This document shows, one piece after another, positions 18,316 through 28,308 of a stretch of 33,187 nt of DNA. The notes under the pieces were generated by a model. It was not told where the DNA came from and did no database searches. It was given only the letters and a program-made list of their open reading frames with translations. The position numbers were made by a program, and so were the translations under genes. The stretch is from Sphingobacterium shayense (GTDB lineage Bacteria > Bacteroidota > Bacteroidia > Sphingobacteriales > Sphingobacteriaceae): positions 1 to 33,187 of the forward strand of contig NZ_JABMCQ010000024.1 of the NCBI RefSeq assembly GCF_013179575.1, in the 5' to 3' direction. Position 1 is the stretch's first letter. The number at the start of each line of letters is the position of its first letter.

Positions 18316-18360
18316 TTTGGGTTAAAAAATCACTATTAACCCAAAAAAATGATTTAACCC
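18316..18360. promoter_or_regulatory. Candidate operator between the regulator and the PUL2 operon
   Basis: A perfect 10-bp inverted repeat, TTTGGGTTAA (18316-18325) and TTAACCCAAA (18336-18345), has arms starting 20 bp apart. A third half-site, TTTAACCC (18353-18360), follows. On the PUL2 side a weak -7-like box (TAATATTG on the minus strand, 18298-18291) lies just downstream of the repeat with no -33 TTG, which is the layout expected for an activator-dependent promoter. Confidence 0.5.
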
Positions 18361-18494
18361 ATAGATTTAAGCTTGCGGAATATTATTTTATTTAAAGGTT
18401 GGACAGCTTCAATTCGGATCGAAAAGCTAAATCGATTTTACTTCTTGTTATTATTTAACTAATTTTACGTATAAATCAATTAGAGATAATCATT

Positions 18495-18968
18495 GTGAAA
18501 GGAGTTTGGCGGTTAATTGAGAATTTTAGCAGTAAGCTAATTCGTTTGTTCTTGCTAGTATGTCTTATTTGGTTCATGATATTAAATATAGATGGTGTTT
18601 CCGGTCAAGGTTTACAATTTAACGGCGGACACAAGCCTATAAATGAGCGTACGTCGGTTGAATTTTTCCACGAATATCAGGCTGAATTCAAGCATCAGCT
18701 CGATATAAAATTTGAACTAGCGTTGAATAACTTGAACCCGATTGGGTACGTTCTCCGTATAAAAAATAAGGAACGCGCCACGATTTTAAATCTTCACTAT
18801 GATGAGGAAGGCGATGATGCGGTACTACGTCTGAATGAAGAAGGAAAAACTAGTCTCATTACTCTAACTATTAAAAAAGAAAATTTACATAAACAGCGCT
18901 GGTTTCCAGTGCATATTCACCTCGATATGGATAATGATAAAGTTTCATTATCTGCAAATTACACGTAG
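18495..18968 (+). CDS. N-terminal fragment of the interrupted Kelch/SARP regulator (157 aa)
   Basis: The fragment runs from a GTG start (no in-frame ATG upstream before a stop) to the amber codon at 18966. It has a hydrophobic segment (LIRLFLLVCLIWFMILNIDG, about residues 16-35) that could be a signal peptide or anchor, then about 120 residues of beta-rich LamG-like sequence beginning GLQFNGGHKPINERTSVEFF. The break falls within that domain, so the fragment alone would be an incomplete exported protein with no DNA-binding part. Confidence 0.65.
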   Translation: MKGVWRLIENFSSKLIRLFLLVCLIWFMILNIDGVSGQGLQFNGGHKPINERTSVEFFHEYQAEFKHQLDIKFELALNNLNPIGYVLRIKNKERATILNLHYDEEGDDAVLRLNEEGKTSLITLTIKKENLHKQRWFPVHIHLDMDNDKVSLSANYT

Positions 18969-19154
18969 CTACGTAGCCAATCGGTCGATCTGCCCAGAAT
19001 ATATAATCCATCGATCATTTTCGGAAAAAGTGATCATCTGATCGATGTACCCCCTATTGCTATCCGGAATCTTTCAATTGGAAATGACGAGAGATCGTAC
19101 GTTTTCCCATTTCTAGAACACGTAGGAACGTCTGTTCACGATAAAAATGGTACC

Positions 19155-21068
19155 GTGTTAGGGAAGGTAAGCAATCCTATATGGTTAATAAACGATTCTT
19201 ATCATTGGAAAAACACCTTTAAGAAATCTTCACTCCAATACTCGGGATCTGATTACAATAAACTCAAAAGCGAAGTATATTATTTTAACAAGGACAGCAT
19301 AACTATTTATAGTATACGGACGAACGAATCTAAAAGTTTCAAGTTTGCCTCTCCTTGTCCGGTTAATATTCTACTAGGAAATAGCTTCGTTGATGAGAAA
19401 GCTAACAAGTTGTATGTGTACGAAACATTTTATGAGAAAAGCTACAATGGACCTGCGGTTGCTAGCCTCGATCTGTCAACACTTTTGTGGGCTGCTGAGA
19501 GTAATAATAAACCTAATATTGAGCTTCATCATCACAGTTCTTTTTATAATGCGAAAAGTGGCACATTTACGCTATTTGGCGGGTACGGTGCAATGCTCTA
19601 TAGTAACCAGTTTTACAGATATTCAATAAAAGATGGTACATGGAGAACTCTGCCTACTTTTCAAGGCGACCATATTATTCCCCGATATTTTAGTTCTGCA
19701 GGTTACCGGTCGGACAACCCGGACATAGTTTACTTGTTTGGAGGAATGGGCAATGAGGCGGGAAAACATATCATTGGTAGAAAATATTTTTACGACCTCT
19801 ATGAACTAGATATGAAAAAAGGCGAGTTGCGTAAGAAATGGGCATTACCGGGCGAACAGGTCGACTTCGTCCCTGCTCGCGGGATTGTCATTCCCAATAG
19901 TAATCATTTGTATTTACTGGGGTATCCTGAGCATTTAACCAACTCCTTTATCAAATTGTATCGTTATAATATACACAATGGGCAGCATGTAATTCTAGGC
20001 GATTCTATTCCGATATTCTCTGATCGGATATCCACGCGAGCGAAGCTATACTACGATGAAATTCAAAAAAAACTAATAACACTTGTCCAGGAATCTGCTG
20101 ACGATACTAGCTCCACGTTAACAGTATTTGCTCTTGATTTCCCGCCGATATCGGAAGGTTCCTTAAATGCGTTTCCTCAGCGTGCTAATCCTACGATGAA
20201 AATTGTATTATCAACGCTAGGCCTCCTTCTGGCTTCGGGTTTGGCACTATTTATACGCAATACTAAAAAAAGTCTCTCAATAATAAAGAAACCCGATACG
20301 GTGGAGGTAAAACCGAGTGTCCAGGCCGAAGAAAGAAAAAAGAATTGCATTCTTCTTTTTGGTGATTTTACGGTTATAAACCAAGACGGTAGGGACATTT
20401 CACATCTTTTTAGTCTTCGCCTAAGACAGCTTTTTTGTTTATTACTTTCCAAAACAAACGACAATGGTATTAGCTCTCAACTTTTAAACCATATGCTATG
20501 GCCAGATAAAGAAAAAGAAAAGGCAAAGACATTGAGAGGGGTTACTATCAATAACTTAAGAAAAGTACTAAATGAGTTGTCTGGAGCGGAAGTTGTTTTT
20601 GATAAAGGACATTTCCACCTGCTGATCACTGGCGATTGTTATTGCGATTATCTTGAATGCATGCGCTTGGTGGCTGAAAAACCGGAAACGCGCAACACTG
20701 ACCAATACCTCAGTATTTTGTCTCGTGGCAAATTTCTGCTGGGCACTGACGATATCGTGTTTGATAAATTAAAAGAGGAAACAGAATCAACGGTAATTCC
20801 CATATTATTGCAGGATCTTCACTTTTCAGCGATAAATAATCGCCCGTATAAAACGATTCAGATTGCAGATTGCATATTTCAGTTTGATCCGATTAATGAG
20901 CAGGCGCTTTGCTACTCTATCAAGGCGAAAATCCAAACTAAACAAGAGACTAAGGCGCATGAACTTTACTACCATTTTGCCGCAGATTATCAGAATGTTA
21001 TGGCGGAGAAATTTACCACTAGTTTCCATGATCTTCTCAAAATTGAATACCGAATAGACAAGGTGTAA
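19155..21068 (+). CDS. C-terminal fragment: Kelch propeller, TM helix, SARP-like winged helix (637 aa)
   Basis: Same frame as the upstream fragment; the best restart is a GTG at 19155, with no clear ribosome site, so independent expression is doubtful. Kelch-type repeats with FGG motifs (LFGGYG 140-145, YLFGGMG 193-199) fill about residues 20-335. A transmembrane helix (VLSTLGLLLASGLALFI, 351-367) follows, then after a charged linker a winged-helix domain of the Trans_reg_C/SARP type (LFGDFTVINQDGRDISHLF, LLNHMLWPD, LRGVTINNLRKVLNEL; about 398-492). A helical BTAD-like region ends the protein. Without the N-terminal export signal the propeller might not reach the periplasm. It is the sensor and DNA-binding part of the presumed PUL2 regulator. 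Confidence 0.75.
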   Translation: MLGKVSNPIWLINDSYHWKNTFKKSSLQYSGSDYNKLKSEVYYFNKDSITIYSIRTNESKSFKFASPCPVNILLGNSFVDEKANKLYVYETFYEKSYNGPAVASLDLSTLLWAAESNNKPNIELHHHSSFYNAKSGTFTLFGGYGAMLYSNQFYRYSIKDGTWRTLPTFQGDHIIPRYFSSAGYRSDNPDIVYLFGGMGNEAGKHIIGRKYFYDLYELDMKKGELRKKWALPGEQVDFVPARGIVIPNSNHLYLLGYPEHLTNSFIKLYRYNIHNGQHVILGDSIPIFSDRISTRAKLYYDEIQKKLITLVQESADDTSSTLTVFALDFPPISEGSLNAFPQRANPTMKIVLSTLGLLLASGLALFIRNTKKSLSIIKKPDTVEVKPSVQAEERKKNCILLFGDFTVINQDGRDISHLFSLRLRQLFCLLLSKTNDNGISSQLLNHMLWPDKEKEKAKTLRGVTINNLRKVLNELSGAEVVFDKGHFHLLITGDCYCDYLECMRLVAEKPETRNTDQYLSILSRGKFLLGTDDIVFDKLKEETESTVIPILLQDLHFSAINNRPYKTIQIADCIFQFDPINEQALCYSIKAKIQTKQETKAHELYYHFAADYQNVMAEKFTTSFHDLLKIEYRIDKV

Positions 21069-21105
21069 CCAAAATGATATGTTGATATTTAGTTATATAT
21101 AGATA

Positions 21106-21136
21106 CAAAAAAAGCCCATGAAATTAATCACAGGCC
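21106..21136 (-). terminator. Terminator of the flavin monooxygenase gene
   Basis: On the minus strand GCCTGTGA and TCATGGGC pair (two G-T wobbles) over a short A/T loop and run into seven Ts (21113-21107). It begins about 30 nt after the monooxygenase stop. Confidence 0.65.
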
Positions 21137-21164
21137 TTAAACGGTCTATCCCTATTATTCGGTA

Positions 21165-22553
<1,389 letters not shown>

Positions 22554-22613
22554 TTAAAACCCCTTTAACAAAGGAGTGTCATTAACTATAAGTCCGTTTT
22601 GCTTTTAATTAGA

Positions 22614-22722
22614 AGAATTCATTGAATTCTATAGGGAAACTTCTGTAACAAGGAAGTTTAAAGCGAATAATAAATCGTAAATTATGGATTTTTATAAACC
22701 CGATAAAGCAGAATGCTTTATC
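22614..22722. promoter_or_regulatory. Two perfect palindromes upstream of the monooxygenase gene
   Basis: Two inverted repeats with 3-nt centres lie 70-180 nt upstream of the monooxygenase ATG: AGAATTC/GAATTCT (22614-22620, 22624-22630) and GATAAAGCA/TGCTTTATC (22702-22710, 22714-22722). No plus-strand gene precedes them, so they look more like protein-binding sites than terminators. A smaller CCTTT/AAAGG repeat occurs at 22562-22574. The rest of 22545-22875 is AT-rich with nothing I can support. Confidence 0.4.
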
Positions 22723-22875
22723 TTTACGAGCTTCGCTAATTTAGGAAAAACAACTTGAAATAGCAAATTAAATCCACTTTTTTATAAAAACTATACTTTA
22801 TTTAGCCTTCTCTTGGGAGGAAGGTAATCTTATGTGATTACATATTACTGACAATAATATGAAAAAAAATGCTAC

Positions 22876-22922
22876 AAAAAAATCCCCCCGAAATACAATT
22901 TTGTGTATTCCATGAGGGATTT
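22876..22922 (-). terminator. Terminator of the GH31 gene
   Basis: On the minus strand AAATCCC (22922-22916) pairs with GGGATTT (22886-22880), with an inner AATACA/TGTATT-type stem, and continues into a T run (22880-22876). It starts about 20 nt after the GH31 stop codon. Confidence 0.75.
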
Positions 22923-22941
22923 AGGCGTAGGTATTAATATT

Positions 22942-25900
22942 CTAAAACTTCATACTGTGTAAATTTTTATCCACCAGCATGCCATCGATCACGTGCAGAT
23001 CGAATTTCACATTCCGTTTCGCTTTAAATTTGATTAAAAGTACAGTTCCATCTTTTGCATTCAGAGCCTCCTTATTCCCAGTGTTTATAAAAGTTGGATA
23101 AAGCGCTTTCTGCCCATTACTGTGTAGCCTATCGTTAGTTAGATTTTCCATCTTCCCCGTATTTTTACCAATGATCCCTAGATATTCGAAATCTTGAGCG
23201 TTATACGGTAAAGCAAAGGAAAAAGCATTAACGTCCTTCAGCCCTTCGGCATTCATCGAAATCTCAATTGTCTCACCTTTTGCATAGGAAGTTTTTGCCG
23301 TCGTTAATGTCAATTTGCCCTTCAGATCGGTGCCGCGGGAGTCCATTACTCCCCCCTTTAGTCTGGTGGCTACAACTGATATGTCGTATGCGTCAATTAA
23401 CCCATTTTTATTGATATCGCCATTGCTTACGTATCCTTCAAAATCGGCATCTCCTTTCCTTAGTCCTGTATAGTTAATATACGAGGTGAAGTCATTCATG
23501 TCGATAAGACGATCATTATTAATATCACCTGGGCGATAGCTTTCCGTTCCGGGAACTTTAAACACATAAATTTCACGTCCTGAGCCGAAATTACCGACAG
23601 CTTTTTTAACCGAAATTTTGATGTAACGGACATTCGGCCGCTCCTTGAACGAGAACTCCTTCTTGGTGTCGTCATTAGCCCAATTAAATTCGTCTGCAAC
23701 AGACCATGATTCTTTATCACTGCTATACGACACGGTGCCTTCCAATAATGTCCCGTTTCCTCTACCCGAACGAGGCAGGTATTGGAACTTATCGATTGTA
23801 TTAAAACTGTTCAGGTCGATGATTAAATCAAAAGGCACTGCTTTGTCATCCCAGTGCGTATGCCACATGTTACCCTCGTCAAAATCAAATAAATTATTCG
23901 CACCTTGGCCACCCTGGTTTCGAGCAGTGGTATTGCCTGTTATTCCTCTGATAGCGAACTCTAATGGATCAGATTTTGTTTTGGCGTTCAGAGTTACCCA
24001 ATCAGAAACACCATCCTTGTTAACAGCTCTCAACTTAAAGCTATAATCTCTTTCAGCCGTAAGGCCTTCAAATAGAAGTGACGTATCCTTAATATAACTG
24101 TAAATTAAACTATCAAATTCGATCTCGTAATAATCGGCATTGGCGACCTTGGCCCAGCTTGGAATTAATGTATAAGCGCTCCTATTTTCTTCGGTAACTT
24201 TTGCTTCGGCTGGCGCATTCAGTTCACCTGTGGATAACTTAAACGGATCCTCAGGGCTATAGATAAACCCCTCTATCTCAAGTTTTACTTCTGCCTTGGA
24301 AATGTCGGCTGATTGTGTTTTAACAAGCACTAAAGGGTTTTTGACAATCTCCTGATTGCTGAACTGGGAACCATTGGTCGCAAACTTATTCAAGTTTGGT
24401 CGTTCCTGATAAAAGAAAACATTTTCTCCGGAATGGAAAGCATCCAGATTTTTTACCTCTTTGAGTTTAATCTTCTTCTTACCAACGGAGGCATTTATCT
24501 TTTTAGGTCTGGACGTAACATTTACCCTAAATTCTGTCTTCTTCTCCTTTTTAAATCCTTCGAAATCACCTTTCGCACGATGAACCAAAATAAGAAGGTG
24601 ACCCTTTTTGTTTAAAGTTGATTCAATTAACGTTGTGGTACCTTGATTGTCTTTATATCTTTGCGTAGTGCCATCATCGTCATATTCCACGAAACTTGAG
24701 TGACCGCTTGGGTACAATTCATAGATACGGTGCTCTCTATTAATTTCTGAAACATTGTTATTTGGATTCGTTACAGGAATTATTGCTCCTGCTTTAATAA
24801 ATACCGGTGTTTTCCAGATAGGTGCTGCAAAATCGTTAAGAACAATATTTCCAGCATAACGATTACCTGTGAAGTAATCAATCCAATTTCCCTCTGGGAG
24901 GTAAATTCCATTTCGAATATCATTTCCAAGGGTATCGGCTTTCGTTTCTTGGTAAATTGGAGCTACAAGTATTGATGGTCCGTATAAAAATTGATATTGT
25001 GTCGAAGTACCTAAAGTATAACGATTCGGATAGTCAAGCATCATCGCGCGAATCATAGGTTTACCATCCACGGCTTCATGTGCGATACTATATGCATACG
25101 GCATTAATTCGGATTTCCATTTCAGGTAGAAGCGATTGATTGAAGTTACAGGCTCGCCTAACGCATGGGGGTATTTTTCATTTGAACCCCATCCATCCAT
25201 GTTCAATTCCATAGGTGTGAATGTTTTCCACTGAAAGTCACGTGTGTTGACCTTAAAGTTCTTGCCTCCAAATATTCCATCGACATCAGAAGTAATATTA
25301 GGCTGGCCCGAAAGTCCTGACCCGATATAGGTAGGAATATGGAATCGTATATATTCCCATTGCCCGCCGGTCTGATCTCCACTCCATATTCCAGCATAAC
25401 GTTGCGTGCCTGCCCAGCCGTCTAGGGAGATTATAAAAGGACGCGCATTGTTACCGTAATAAGGCATTATATGCGCAACGTCCGCAACGCCATTTAAACC
25501 AAAGGAATAACCAGCGCCAACCCAAGCGACATCCGTCTTGAGCACACGTACACCGGCATCACGTACTTCTTTAATAATATCCCGCTGCAATAATGGCTCA
25601 ATACCTTCTTTTGGGTGAAGGTCTGATTGTGTCCATAAACCGATCTCCACTCCTTTTTGCCGTGCGTAATCGCCCAGCTTACGAAGATTCTCGATGTTTC
25701 CATCCAGTGTCGAATCTTGTCCGTAACCTGCACCATACCCGTCATTCGGAAGTATCCATCCTAATGGCATATCGTGATTAGCGTATCGATCTATTACTGC
25801 CCGAGCGGAGAATTGGTAATTATTTTTCTCTCCGTTCAAGGATTCCATTGTGCCATCCGTCTGTTTTTGACTTTCTTTATACCGTTTACCATCTTCAAAC

Positions 25901-26796
25901 AAAACACCTTTGTCATCCTGTTTCCAATAATCGCGGTTATACGCATTTAGATGTCCCTGATAGAAACCAAATTTTGGTAAGAGGACCGGGTTACCGGTTA
26001 GTTGATAAAAGTCGTTCAGAATTCCGACAGGCGTTTCACTTACCATTATGAACAGATCAAGGTAGGTTCCATCATGAGTAAGTCTAACCTGGCCTCTTTG
26101 GGTATTTCCAAAATCATACTTCCCTTTTTTGAATGTGTACCACATGATTCCATAGCCTTTGGTAGACCAATAAAATGGTGTCGGAGAGGCAACACCTCCG
26201 TCGGTCCAGCTGTTCGTGTTCTCAATCGCAATCGTTCTCCCCTTATGGGAGAAACGGCCATTTTGCACTCCCCCACCAAAAAAGTATTCTTTGGGGTCCT
26301 CCTTTAGGGTGACCGTCACGTTTTTATTATCAAATTCTATAGGAGCAGTTGTCTGCAATACAAGTTCTTTACGCTTATTATCGTAAACTCTTAATAAAGA
26401 TGTCTGTTTATTAATTTCAATTGTAACAGATTGTGTCTTAACATGCCATCCGCCTTCTTCTAGGGAAATCTTTAGATCCTTGACGCCTGCTCGTGGGTTA
26501 TCTACAAGGATTTGTGCCGCGGGCGATGCCTCGGGGTCACGGACTACACTTGATTTGTTATCTTGAAAAAGCCTAAAAATATTTTCACCATAAAAATCCA
26601 TTAATAGACTCTGTTTGTTTGTATAACGAACTTGAACAGTCGTTGGATTTAATAGCTCGACAGATTGCACCTGCAGAGTGCTATCTTGTTCCGAAGGAAA
26701 ACTAGATTGGCTATTTGCGGAAACGGCAAGCGCAGGTGTACCGCATAAAAGCGACATCGTTAATGCCCAAAAGATCTTTTTTTTGTATCTATACAT
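22942..26796 (-). CDS. Secreted multimodular GH31 glycosidase, alpha-N-acetylgalactosaminidase-like, with dockerin and cohesin-like modules
   Basis: The protein has 1284 aa with a signal peptide (about 1-26). The GH31 N-domain and barrel cover about 40-680: nucleophile Asp422 in RVLKTDVAW, acid/base Asp474 in IWSGDQTGGQW. The wider pattern (PNDGYGAGYGQ 350-360, ISLDGWAGTQR 456-466, GLSGQPN 494-500) resembles the GH31 branch described as alpha-N-acetylgalactosaminidases rather than alpha-glucosidases, which fits mucin-type O-glycans; that is inference from memory. Then come beta domains, an FN3 module (about 861-943), an F5/8C (CBM32-like) module (about 945-1085), two dockerin-type calcium loops (GDINNDRLIDMNDF 1090-1103; GDINKNGLIDAYDI 1126-1139) and a C-terminal cohesin-like beta domain (about 1157-1284). 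It is monocistronic and ends in TAG. Confidence 0.88.
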   Translation of the reverse strand: MYRYKKKIFWALTMSLLCGTPALAVSANSQSSFPSEQDSTLQVQSVELLNPTTVQVRYTNKQSLLMDFYGENIFRLFQDNKSSVVRDPEASPAAQILVDNPRAGVKDLKISLEEGGWHVKTQSVTIEINKQTSLLRVYDNKRKELVLQTTAPIEFDNKNVTVTLKEDPKEYFFGGGVQNGRFSHKGRTIAIENTNSWTDGGVASPTPFYWSTKGYGIMWYTFKKGKYDFGNTQRGQVRLTHDGTYLDLFIMVSETPVGILNDFYQLTGNPVLLPKFGFYQGHLNAYNRDYWKQDDKGVLFEDGKRYKESQKQTDGTMESLNGEKNNYQFSARAVIDRYANHDMPLGWILPNDGYGAGYGQDSTLDGNIENLRKLGDYARQKGVEIGLWTQSDLHPKEGIEPLLQRDIIKEVRDAGVRVLKTDVAWVGAGYSFGLNGVADVAHIMPYYGNNARPFIISLDGWAGTQRYAGIWSGDQTGGQWEYIRFHIPTYIGSGLSGQPNITSDVDGIFGGKNFKVNTRDFQWKTFTPMELNMDGWGSNEKYPHALGEPVTSINRFYLKWKSELMPYAYSIAHEAVDGKPMIRAMMLDYPNRYTLGTSTQYQFLYGPSILVAPIYQETKADTLGNDIRNGIYLPEGNWIDYFTGNRYAGNIVLNDFAAPIWKTPVFIKAGAIIPVTNPNNNVSEINREHRIYELYPSGHSSFVEYDDDGTTQRYKDNQGTTTLIESTLNKKGHLLILVHRAKGDFEGFKKEKKTEFRVNVTSRPKKINASVGKKKIKLKEVKNLDAFHSGENVFFYQERPNLNKFATNGSQFSNQEIVKNPLVLVKTQSADISKAEVKLEIEGFIYSPEDPFKLSTGELNAPAEAKVTEENRSAYTLIPSWAKVANADYYEIEFDSLIYSYIKDTSLLFEGLTAERDYSFKLRAVNKDGVSDWVTLNAKTKSDPLEFAIRGITGNTTARNQGGQGANNLFDFDEGNMWHTHWDDKAVPFDLIIDLNSFNTIDKFQYLPRSGRGNGTLLEGTVSYSSDKESWSVADEFNWANDDTKKEFSFKERPNVRYIKISVKKAVGNFGSGREIYVFKVPGTESYRPGDINNDRLIDMNDFTSYINYTGLRKGDADFEGYVSNGDINKNGLIDAYDISVVATRLKGGVMDSRGTDLKGKLTLTTAKTSYAKGETIEISMNAEGLKDVNAFSFALPYNAQDFEYLGIIGKNTGKMENLTNDRLHSNGQKALYPTFINTGNKEALNAKDGTVLLIKFKAKRNVKFDLHVIDGMLVDKNLHSMKF

Positions 26797-27279
26797 GTTA
26801 ATATTAAATTCAGTACTATAAATAGGCCGAAACTGCCTTTGGATATCATCGTTTTAGTCTGTGCTGAATCCATCTCTCGGCAATGAAAAATGATCAGATA
26901 TTTAAACTTATCCCTGATAAGCAACCTTTTTTACGGACATTCATAGCTACCTTTCGTTCTTCTAAGATAGTTTGATAACACTATAATTTATACTCTCGGA
27001 TGTACCAAAATATTTACATAAGACCTAATATGCACTTAAAACGGCTAATCAAACGGTTGATTAATTTTTAAAAATTTAACTTAAAAAAGCCCTTTTTATC
27101 GAACGTTGACTTAATATTCTTGGTCATTTTTTGTTATAACCTATCAAATGGATTCACGCGCTTGATTTTTTGTGAAGATTAGGCGCGATTGGACAGATCC
27201 AGAAGAAGAAGAACTCGAGGGTAGTTCTTATCATAGATCAATGGCCGGCACAGTAGTATTGTTTATTTTTGAAATAGAT
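26797..27279. other. AT-rich divergent intergenic region
   Basis: This stretch lies between the GH31 gene (minus) and the LLM oxidoreductase (plus). A 7-bp inverted repeat, TAATCAA/TTGATTA with a 4-nt centre, sits at 27046-27063. A perfect TAnnTTTG box (TATTTTTG, 27264-27271) lies only 8 nt before the ATG at 27280, without a -33 partner; it would give an almost leaderless message. A GTG-started frame runs from 27172 into the gene but reads as untranslated leader. No gene is seen. Confidence 0.4.
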
Positions 27280-28302
27280 ATGAAAAATATTGGATTTTTA
27301 TCTTTTGGTCATTGGGGGAATCACCCCTCTTATCAAACCCGGTCAGCGGGAGATACTTTATTGCAGTCCATTGATTTGGCTGTTGCGGCAGAAGAGATTG
27401 GTGTAGATGGGGCTTATTTTCGAGTACATCATTTTGCAAACCAGCTTGCCTCCCCTTTCCCACTACTGGCCGCTATTGGCGCCAGGACAAAAAATATAGA
27501 AATTGGCACAGGTGTAATTGATATGCGGTACGAAAACCCTTTATATATGGTTGAGAACGCGGGTGCTGCTGATTTGATTTCTGGTGGCCGGCTTCAGCTG
27601 GGCATTAGCCGAGGTTCTCCAGAACAAGTGATCGACGGATGGCGTTACTTTGGTTACGAACCGCAGGAAGGCGAATCTGATGCCGACATGGGACGCCGCA
27701 ACGGTTTGGAGTTCTTTCAAAAGTTAAAAGGAACTGGATTTGCACGTCCTAATCCCAATCCGATGTTCCCCAATCCACCCGGTCAATTACGTCTAGAGCC
27801 GCATTCAGAAGGTCTTCGTGATCGAATATGGTGGGGAGCTAGTTCGAATGCTACGGCGGTTTGGGCGGCTGAAAATGGCATGAATCTCCAAAGCTCAACT
27901 TTGAAGGACGATGAGAATGGAAAACCATTTCATGTTCAACAAGCGGAACAAATACGGCTCTATAAACAAGCCTGGAGCGAGGCGGGACATCAACGCGAGC
28001 CGCGTATTTCTGTAAGTCGTTCTATCTTTGCGATTGTAAACGATCTGGATCGTATGTATTTTGGTCAGGAAGCGGAACGCAAAGATCAAATTGGAATGAT
28101 TGAAAAAGACAAAAGGGCTATTTTTGGAAGGAGTTATGCTGACGAACCTGACAGATTAATCGAGCAGCTTGCAAATGATGAGGCGATTAAGGAGGCTGAC
28201 ACCCTTCTTTTGACAATCCCAAATACGCTAGGCGTAGATTATAATGCACATGTTCTTAATTCCATTATAAAACACGTCGCTCCGGGATTAGGTTGGCGGT
28301 AA
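27280..28302 (+). CDS. LLM-class (luciferase-like) flavin-dependent oxidoreductase
   Basis: The product is a soluble FMN/F420-type flavin oxidoreductase of the bacterial luciferase superfamily (TIM barrel, about 340 aa). The start at 27280 (MKNIGFLSFGHWG) is chosen because this is the first beta strand of the barrel; the open frame back to a GTG at 27172 adds 36 residues without family character. Visible family features are AAEEIGVDGAYFRVHHFANQ (about 34-53), the IGTGVIDMRYENPLYMVE segment lining the flavin pocket, and GGRLQLGISRGSPEQ in the next strand. Substrate unknown. It faces the small ABM gene across a shared bidirectional terminator and lies near an ECF41 sigma gene whose relatives are usually found beside redox enzymes, but there is no direct sign that it is in that regulon. 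Confidence 0.88.
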   Translation: MKNIGFLSFGHWGNHPSYQTRSAGDTLLQSIDLAVAAEEIGVDGAYFRVHHFANQLASPFPLLAAIGARTKNIEIGTGVIDMRYENPLYMVENAGAADLISGGRLQLGISRGSPEQVIDGWRYFGYEPQEGESDADMGRRNGLEFFQKLKGTGFARPNPNPMFPNPPGQLRLEPHSEGLRDRIWWGASSNATAVWAAENGMNLQSSTLKDDENGKPFHVQQAEQIRLYKQAWSEAGHQREPRISVSRSIFAIVNDLDRMYFGQEAERKDQIGMIEKDKRAIFGRSYADEPDRLIEQLANDEAIKEADTLLLTIPNTLGVDYNAHVLNSIIKHVAPGLGWR

Positions 28303-28308
28303 TCCTAT

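Larger units (their letters stand above)
18495..21068 (+). pseudogene. Membrane-bound LamG/Kelch sensor fused to SARP-like regulator, interrupted by in-frame TAG
   Basis: Read through one TAG (18966-18968, codon 158), the frame from GTG 18495 to TAA 21068 is a single 857-codon gene with no other stop and no frame change. The product would have an N-terminal membrane/signal segment, a periplasmic LamG-like domain, a Kelch beta-propeller, a transmembrane helix and a cytoplasmic winged-helix plus BTAD region: a one-component sensor that reads something outside and binds DNA inside, like the hybrid two-component systems of other PULs but without phosphorelay. It is divergent from the GH76 operon, whose activator it probably is or was. 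The TAG may be a recent nonsense mutation (CAG to TAG would do), a sequence error, or read through; TAG is an ordinary stop elsewhere here (gene ending at 22942). Confidence 0.7.

Noticed and set aside
18961..18975. Near-tandem 8-bp repeat (ACGTAGCT/ACGTAGCC) at the amber codon, suggesting slippage or phase variation
   Set aside because: Gain or loss of one 8-bp unit would shift the frame, but both sides of the TAG are already in the same frame; a point change explains it better.
27172..27279. N-terminal extension of the LLM oxidoreductase from a GTG
   Set aside because: The 36 extra residues are not part of the luciferase-like barrel, and the family normally begins at the strand starting at 27280.
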